NCBI GenBank assembly: GCA_016212965.1
Contig: JACRDA010000020.1
Span: forward strand, 1-38,373
Reading direction: 5' to 3'
Length of the DNA: 38,373 bases
Source of the DNA: Myxococcales bacterium
GTDB lineage: Bacteria > Myxococcota_A > Polyangia > Polyangiales > Polyangiaceae
In this document: positions 31,469 through 38,373 of the stretch, piece by piece
Numbering within the stretch: position 1 is the first letter of the stretch
Layout of the letters: every line of letters starts with the position of its first letter
Translations under genes and position numbers: made by a program
Notes under the pieces: model-generated
What the model was told of the DNA's origin: nothing
What the model saw: only the letters and a program-made list of their open reading frames with translations
The model's database searches: none

Positions 31469-32471
31469 CCGGCGCCCGCTCGCGGGCGGGTGGGGCCTGA
31501 CCCTCGGCCTCGGCGGCCTCTGCCGCCTCGGCGGCGGCGGCCTCGGCGGCGGCGACGGCTTCGGCGGCGGCGGCCTTCGCGGCGGCGGCCTTCGCGGCGG
31601 CCCGCGCGGCGTTCGGCAGCTCGCCGCCGACCATCGTGGCCTTGAGGTGCTTCTTCACCGGGGTCGAGGCCGGGACGGCGCTCGGCGGCACGGCGGGGGC
31701 CAGCGCGGTCGCCGCGAGCGCGGGCTCGATACGCATCCGGGCCGGCGGCACGGGCTCGACGGGCAGCAGAGCCGCGCCCGACGCGCTGTAGGCGAGCGCG
31801 CCGTCCGCCGTCACCTCGGTGCTGACGAGCGCGTCGACCGAGAGCTCCGTGAGCAGGCGCTCGGCCTGGTCCTCGCCGATCGGCAAGAGCTGCGCGAGCT
31901 GCTTCGCCGAGACGGGGCCCTTTAGCTGGCGCACGACGTCGGCCGCCGCGGCGCGCCAGGCGCCGTCGATGGCCGCGCCGATCTGCCGGGTCTTCGCGCG
32001 CGCCTTGCCGACGGCGGCGAGCGCGAGGGCGACGAGGGGCACCGACAACACCGCCGCCAGGACGGCGAAGAGCGTGCTCCAGCCGAAGACGATGGCCCAC
32101 AGGCCGACGAAGGCCCACGCGGTCGCGGCGCCCACGGCGCCGACCGCGCCGCCGATGCGCCAGAGCGAGCGCCCGCTGCGCAGCTCGTGGGCCCGCCGCA
32201 GCGGCGCCACCTCGGCGCCCGAGAGGCTCACGCCCTGCGCCTCGAGCGGGATGCGCGGCGCCCCGCACACGTTGCAGGTGTAGCGCAGCTCCTCGTGCGG
32301 ACTGACGCCGGTCGCGGTGCGGCAGTGGGGGCACTTGGGCGCGCCCGCCTGCGGCGCGTTGCACCACTCGCAGAACAGCGCCGCGAGGGGCAACGGGGTA
32401 CCGCAGGCGCGACACGGCTTCGTGCCACCGCCGGCGGGCGCGGTTCCCGGGAAGGGGCCCTGCTGGCTCAT
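31461..32471 (-). CDS. Zinc-ribbon membrane protein with Ala-rich coiled tail
   Basis: A 336-residue protein. The N-terminus has two double-Cys zinc-ribbon units: CRACG...CEWC and CPHC...CNVC. Two membrane segments follow near residues 105-160 (GAVGAVGAATAWAFVGLWAIV, FAVLAAVLSVPLVALALAAV). A winged-helix-like segment (VSAKQLAQLLPIGEDQAERLLTELSVDALV) comes next, and the tail is a highly charged Ala helix (AAAKAAAAKAAAAEA). Zinc ribbons of this kind often bind partners or nucleic acid at the membrane. No specific family is recognised. It diverges from the CPBP protease gene. Confidence 0.72.
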   Translation of the reverse strand: MSQQGPFPGTAPAGGGTKPCRACGTPLPLAALFCEWCNAPQAGAPKCPHCRTATGVSPHEELRYTCNVCGAPRIPLEAQGVSLSGAEVAPLRRAHELRSGRSLWRIGGAVGAVGAATAWAFVGLWAIVFGWSTLFAVLAAVLSVPLVALALAAVGKARAKTRQIGAAIDGAWRAAAADVVRQLKGPVSAKQLAQLLPIGEDQAERLLTELSVDALVSTEVTADGALAYSASGAALLPVEPVPPARMRIEPALAATALAPAVPPSAVPASTPVKKHLKATMVGGELPNAARAAAKAAAAKAAAAEAVAAAEAAAAEAAEAAEAEGQAPPARERAPER

Positions 32472-32584
32472 GGCCCAGAGGCTGTAACACGCCGCCTGCG
32501 ACACCGCACGGGCGTCGGCGCGCTTGTGCGCCGCGCGCCGCCCCGCCTCGCGCCGGGCGGGGTCGCATGTCATAGTCGCCGACC

Positions 32585-33232
32585 ATGCACCCGCGACGCG
32601 CTCCCCATCTGCGCGGTCCGCTCGATCCGCACGCGGGCGGCGGGCTGCTGCAGTCCTCCGCGCGCCGGGTGCTGGTGGGCTACGCGTTGCTCGCGAGCCT
32701 CGCCGCTGGGCTCGCGCTCGCGTTCCGCGACGACCCGCCCTGGAACCACCCCTCGCCGTGGTGGACGCTCGATCCCGTCGAGGCGCTCGTGGTGAGCGGG
32801 GCGGCGGGGACGGTGCTCGCGCTCCTGCTCGTGGGTCTCACGCGCGTCGCCGTGCGCCGCGTCCCGTGGGCCCGGCAGCTGCACGTCGAGCTGCGCCCGC
32901 TGGCGCACGGCCTGTCGCTCGCGAACATCGTGTGGATCGCGGGGCTCTCGAGCCTCGGCGAGGAGCTGTTCTTCCGCGGGCTCCTGCAGCCGTGGCTCGG
33001 TCTGCTCCCGGCCGCCGTGCTGTTCGGCGCCGCACACCAGGTGCCGGGCCCGAGCCGCTGGGTCTGGGTGTGCTGGGCGCTGGCGGTCGGGCTCCTCTTC
33101 GGCGCGGTGTTCGCGGCCACCGGCTCGCTGCTCGGTCCGCTCGTGGCCCACGCGGTCGTCAACGCCGTGAACCTCGTCTACCTGCGCGATCACGACCCGC
33201 TGGCCGACCCCGAGCAGCCCGCGGGCGGCTGA
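32585..33232 (+). CDS. CPBP-family intramembrane metalloprotease
   Basis: A 215-residue integral membrane protein with several hydrophobic segments. It carries the three CPBP (Abi/CAAX-protease) motifs: EExxxR in LGEELFFRGLL, FxxxH in LFGAAHQV and HxxxN in VAHAVVNAVNLV. These form the metal site within the membrane. Family members cleave prenylated or membrane peptides, and some give self-immunity to peptide antibiotics; here no such neighbour is adjacent. The ATG is the first in the frame. Confidence 0.87.
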   Translation: MHPRRAPHLRGPLDPHAGGGLLQSSARRVLVGYALLASLAAGLALAFRDDPPWNHPSPWWTLDPVEALVVSGAAGTVLALLLVGLTRVAVRRVPWARQLHVELRPLAHGLSLANIVWIAGLSSLGEELFFRGLLQPWLGLLPAAVLFGAAHQVPGPSRWVWVCWALAVGLLFGAVFAATGSLLGPLVAHAVVNAVNLVYLRDHDPLADPEQPAGG

Positions 33233-33292
33233 CTCGCGGCCACGAGCGGCACACGTCAGCGGCTGCGGCGCCGCGGGCGTGACGACGGATGG

Positions 33293-33982
33293 CTACGGAA
33301 AGGGCTGGCCTGGCCGGCCGCGCTCGAAGAAGAAGCGGAAGTAGCCCGACAGGTGCGAGCGCTTTTCGTCCGGGACGTCGATCGTGCCCGGCGCGGCGTC
33401 GTGCGGATCGGCCACGTCGACGTCGAAGGTCGCGACGGTGAGCTTCTCGGCCGCGCTCTTCTCGTTGGGGTCGCCGTCGAACAGCTCCTCGAACACGATC
33501 TGGCCCCCGAGCGCGTACACGACCGCGTTCTGGTTGTGGCAGGAGAGCTGCAGGTAGAGTGCCAGGCTGACGAGCGGTGGCTCCTGGGTCGGGTCGCCGG
33601 CGACGAGCCCGGGTGGCAGGCCGACCGTGATCGGCGTGCCGAGCAGGCTCGCGCGCACGGTGCTCACCTCGTTGACGAGCAAGCTGACGCCGTCGCTCAC
33701 CTCGGCAAGGTCGCTGCCGCGCTGCACACGGATCTGGATCGTGTCGCGGAAGGGCGAGGCCGCGAAGAAGTCGGGGCGCAGATCGTAGGCGCCGTTCCAG
33801 CAGTCGGCGACGTAGAGCCGGTCGCTCGTCACCCAGCCCTCGCCCTGTCCCACCGTGCAGCCGCCAAGGGCGCCGAGCCCGAGCGCCGCGCCGAGCGCCC
33901 GCGCGGCCGCGCGCCCGGCCCGTCGCGGTCGCGCCCGCCGACCGGCGTCGACGCGTGTCAGGCCCACGGTGCGGCCTCGCAT
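33293..33982 (-). CDS. Putative lipoprotein of unknown function
   Basis: A 229-residue protein with an Arg-rich N-terminus, a hydrophobic core (ALGAALGLGALGGC) and a clear LGGC lipobox. The mature part is rich in beta-strand patterns (SLALYLQLSCHNQNAVVYALGG, TVATFDVDVADP) and ends in FFFERGRPGQPFP. No family is recognised. The ATG at 33982 overlaps the end of mnmA by 25 bases; a GTG at 33967 with GAGG 7 bases upstream is an equally good start with a shorter overlap. It is probably co-transcribed with mnmA, but no functional link is evident. Confidence 0.72.
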   Translation of the reverse strand: MRGRTVGLTRVDAGRRARPRRAGRAAARALGAALGLGALGGCTVGQGEGWVTSDRLYVADCWNGAYDLRPDFFAASPFRDTIQIRVQRGSDLAEVSDGVSLLVNEVSTVRASLLGTPITVGLPPGLVAGDPTQEPPLVSLALYLQLSCHNQNAVVYALGGQIVFEELFDGDPNEKSAAEKLTVATFDVDVADPHDAAPGTIDVPDEKRSHLSGYFRFFFERGRPGQPFP

Positions 33983-35130
33983 GGCTCGGGTCGTGCCTCG
34001 GGCAGGGCGCTCGCCGGCTGCAGCCCGAGCGCACACGCGATGGTGCCGCCACCGAGCACCTCGTCCTCGCGATAGGCGACGGCGACCTGCCCCGGCGACA
34101 CGCCGCGCAGCGGGCGCTCGAACCACAGGCAGAGCTCGCGCTCCGTCGCGCCGCGCTCCACGCGCGCCTCGGCGCCCGCGTGCTGCGAGCGCACCTTGAC
34201 GAGCGCCCGGGTCGGGACGGCGACATCGGCGCGCCACACCACGTCGGTCACGCGCACGCCGCGCGCCTCGGCCTCGGTTGCCGCTCCGACGACGACCCGA
34301 GCGCTCTCGGGCTCGATGCGCGTCACGAACGCCGGCGCCCCGAGCGCGACGCCGAGCCCCTTGCGCTGGCCCACCGTGAAGTGGTGCACGCCGTCGTGCC
34401 GGCCGAGCTCGCGCCCCGTGCCGTCCACGATCGAGCCCGGTCGCAGGCGGTCGGGCGCACGCTCCGCCACGAAGGCGGCGTAGTCGCTCGTGGCCGGCAC
34501 GAAGCACAGCTCCTGGCTCTCGCCCTTGTCGGCGCCGGGCAGGCCGCGGGCGCGTGCCTCGGCGCGCACCTCGGCCTTCTGCGACGTGCCGAGCGGCAAC
34601 AGCAGGCGCGCGAGGGCCGGCGGCTCGAGGGTGTGGAGGAAGTAGCTCTGGTCCTTGTGGCGGTCGCGGGCGCGCAGGAGCCGGGGCGTGCCGTCCGCGG
34701 CGCGGCCGACGCGCGCGTAGTGGCCGGTCGCCACGGCCACGGCGCCGAGCCGGTCGGCGAGCGCGAACAGCTCGCGCATCTTGACCCCGCGGTTGCAGCG
34801 CACGCACGGGCTCGGGGTCGTGCCGTCGAGGTAGGCCGCCACGAAGGGCTCGACCACCTCGCGCAGGAAGAGCTCGCGCCGGTCGAAGGTGTAGTGCGGG
34901 ATGCCGAGGTGGTCGGCGACGCGGCGCGCGTCGTGGGCGTCCTCGGGCGCGCAGCAGCGCGTGCGCTCGCTCGCGGCGTCGGGGTAGTCCCAGAGGTGCA
35001 GGGTCACGCCCACGACGGCGTAGCCCGTGTCGCACAGGCGCGCGGCGGCGACTGCGGAGTCGACCCCGCCGCTCATCGCGACGAGCACCCGGCTGCCCGC
35101 GGGTGGGGGGGGGAGAACGGCGAGCGGCAT
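33958..35130 (-). CDS. mnmA: tRNA-specific 2-thiouridylase MnmA
   Basis: MnmA makes 2-thiouridine at the wobble position (U34) of tRNA-Lys, -Glu and -Gln, using sulfur that originates from IscS. The 390-residue protein has the PP-loop AMSGGVDSAVAA near residue 17, the two catalytic cysteines in CVRCNRGVKM and ELCFVP, and the tRNA-binding and beta-barrel domains (HHFTVGQRKGLGV, CLWFERPLRGVSPGQ). The ATG at 35130 gives the usual N-terminus; a frame extension to 35259 adds non-homologous residues and is not favoured. Confidence 0.95.
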   Translation of the reverse strand: MPLAVLPPPPAGSRVLVAMSGGVDSAVAAARLCDTGYAVVGVTLHLWDYPDAASERTRCCAPEDAHDARRVADHLGIPHYTFDRRELFLREVVEPFVAAYLDGTTPSPCVRCNRGVKMRELFALADRLGAVAVATGHYARVGRAADGTPRLLRARDRHKDQSYFLHTLEPPALARLLLPLGTSQKAEVRAEARARGLPGADKGESQELCFVPATSDYAAFVAERAPDRLRPGSIVDGTGRELGRHDGVHHFTVGQRKGLGVALGAPAFVTRIEPESARVVVGAATEAEARGVRVTDVVWRADVAVPTRALVKVRSQHAGAEARVERGATERELCLWFERPLRGVSPGQVAVAYREDEVLGGGTIACALGLQPASALPEARPEPCEAAPWA

Positions 35131-35277
35131 CACGACGTCGCTAGCATAGCGCGGGGCGCGCCCGGCGGCGGCCCCGACCGACGGCGCGGCGGCGCGGTCG
35201 AGCCCGAGCGCCGGAGTCGGGCGGAGCAGGGTACGCTGGCGCGACCCCGCCGGTTCCATGTAAGGTTATCGTCTCTC

Positions 35278-37754
<2,477 letters not shown>

Positions 37755-37755
<1 letters not shown>

Positions 37756-38373
37756 TGGGCCGGCGACCCGGCTCCGCTCGCGGCTCGCGCGGGCGCGACG
37801 AGGTGTCGCTCGAGCTCGCGGTCGGGAGTCTCGCCGACACCGGTGAGGGCTCGGCGGTCGGGCCCGACGGCGCGCGCTGGCTCGTGCCGGGCGCGCTGCC
37901 GGGCGAGACGGTGCGCGCGGTGCCGGAGGGTGCGCGTCGCGCGCGGCTGCTCGCGGTGCTCGTCCCGAGCGGGGCGCGCGTCGAGCCGGCCTGTCCGGTG
38001 GCGCGCGTGTGCGGCGGGTGCGACCTCATGCACCTGGCCTTGCCCGAGCAGCAGGCGTTCCACGCGCGCCGGCTCGCCGAGCTCTGCGGGCGCACGCTCG
38101 GTCGCGCGGCGGTGCCGGAGCCGCGCGTGCTCGCGCCGGGCGCCGCGCTCGGCTACCGAAGTCGGGCGCGGCTGCACGTGCGCGCCGACGCGCGGGGCGT
38201 CGTGCTCGGCTACCGGGCGCCGCGCAGCCACGCGCACGTGCCGGTCCGGGCGTGTGCCGTCCTCGAGCCCGCGCTCGAGCCCGCCTTCGCGGAGCTCGCG
38301 GCGCTGCTCGCAGGGGCGCGCGGCACGGGCGAGGTGGCGCTCGCCCGGGGCGCCCGCGGCGCGCGCGTGTACG
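37755..38373 (+). CDS. RlmD/TrmA-family 23S rRNA (uracil-5-)-methyltransferase (partial, cut by right edge)
   Basis: A GTG at 37755 overlaps the kinase TAG stop by one base (TAGTG) and opens a frame that continues past the right edge, 206 codons visible. The N-terminus resembles a TRAM domain (LAVGSLADTGEGSAVG, VPGALPGETVRA). It is followed by CPVARVCGGCDLMHL, with the CxxxxxxCxxC part of the [4Fe-4S] site, then YRSRARLHV and RACAVL for the fourth Cys. Enzymes of this group use SAM to make 5-methyluridine in 23S rRNA; the catalytic domain lies outside the window. RlmD versus another TrmA relative cannot be decided here. Confidence 0.85.

Noticed and set aside
35131-35259. Longer mnmA beginning at ATG 35259
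   Set aside because: The extra residues have no match to the MnmA N-terminus, and the PP-loop spacing fits the start at 35130.

Overview
The window is a very GC-rich stretch (third codon positions almost always G or C) of what looks like a myxobacterial chromosome, most like the Polyangiales/Nannocystales side of the group. The signs are a lipoprotein with a myxobacterial Cys-rich DUF4215 repeat, two lipoproteins with MopE-type metal-binding motifs followed by choice-of-anchor-L domains, Ser/Ala- and Gly/Thr-rich linkers after lipoprotein signals, a Ser/Thr protein kinase with a PEGA tail plus a kinase-like relative, and a CYP51-ferredoxin fusion. No rRNA, tRNA, insertion sequence, phage gene or CRISPR array was seen. 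The taxonomic statement is an inference.

Layout. 1-2974: a cut-off helical-repeat protein (minus strand) divergent from a MoxR ATPase / VWA-peptidase-like pair. 3206-5945: hemE, then a small Cys-rich lipoprotein and apbE. 5984-7204: a DUF4215 lipoprotein. 7369-12729: a lasso-peptide gene cluster, with the exporter (minus) facing a B2 protease, a lasso cyclase, a 56-residue precursor peptide and an HPr-kinase-like peptide kinase. 12770-18511: a complete isc iron-sulfur assembly operon on the minus strand, headed by a MerR-type regulator with a C-terminal cysteine cluster. 18682-21261: two tandem paralogous secreted lipoproteins. 21579-23929: a CYP51 sterol demethylase fused to a ferredoxin, translationally coupled to a TetR regulator, with a perfect 16-bp palindrome upstream. 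23937-25774: a Tat-exported DUF362 protein and a ComEA-like helix-hairpin-helix membrane protein. 25800-28732: a coupled pair of degenerate enzymes, a phosphoglycerate-mutase (GpmI) relative without its catalytic serine and a pseudokinase with a PEGA domain. 28788-33982: lipoproteins, a TerB-like protein, a 38-residue basic protein, a PilZ-like protein, a zinc-ribbon membrane protein and a CPBP protease. 33958-38373: mnmA, a transmembrane Ser/Thr kinase, and the start of an RlmD-type rRNA methyltransferase that runs off the right edge.

The strongest candidate for something new is the lasso cluster. The precursor has an intact leader motif (YxxPxLxxxG-x5-T) and a predicted 14-residue core, GFGGSKSDAKTPRA, with Asp at position 8. 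The cluster has no visible B1/RRE leader-binding protein. It carries a peptide kinase although the precursor lacks the terminal Ser used by known lasso kinases. Next in interest are the CYP51-ferredoxin/TetR unit, the pseudo-mutase/pseudokinase operon and the MerR-led isc operon. All calls come from reading the sequence; no database search was run.
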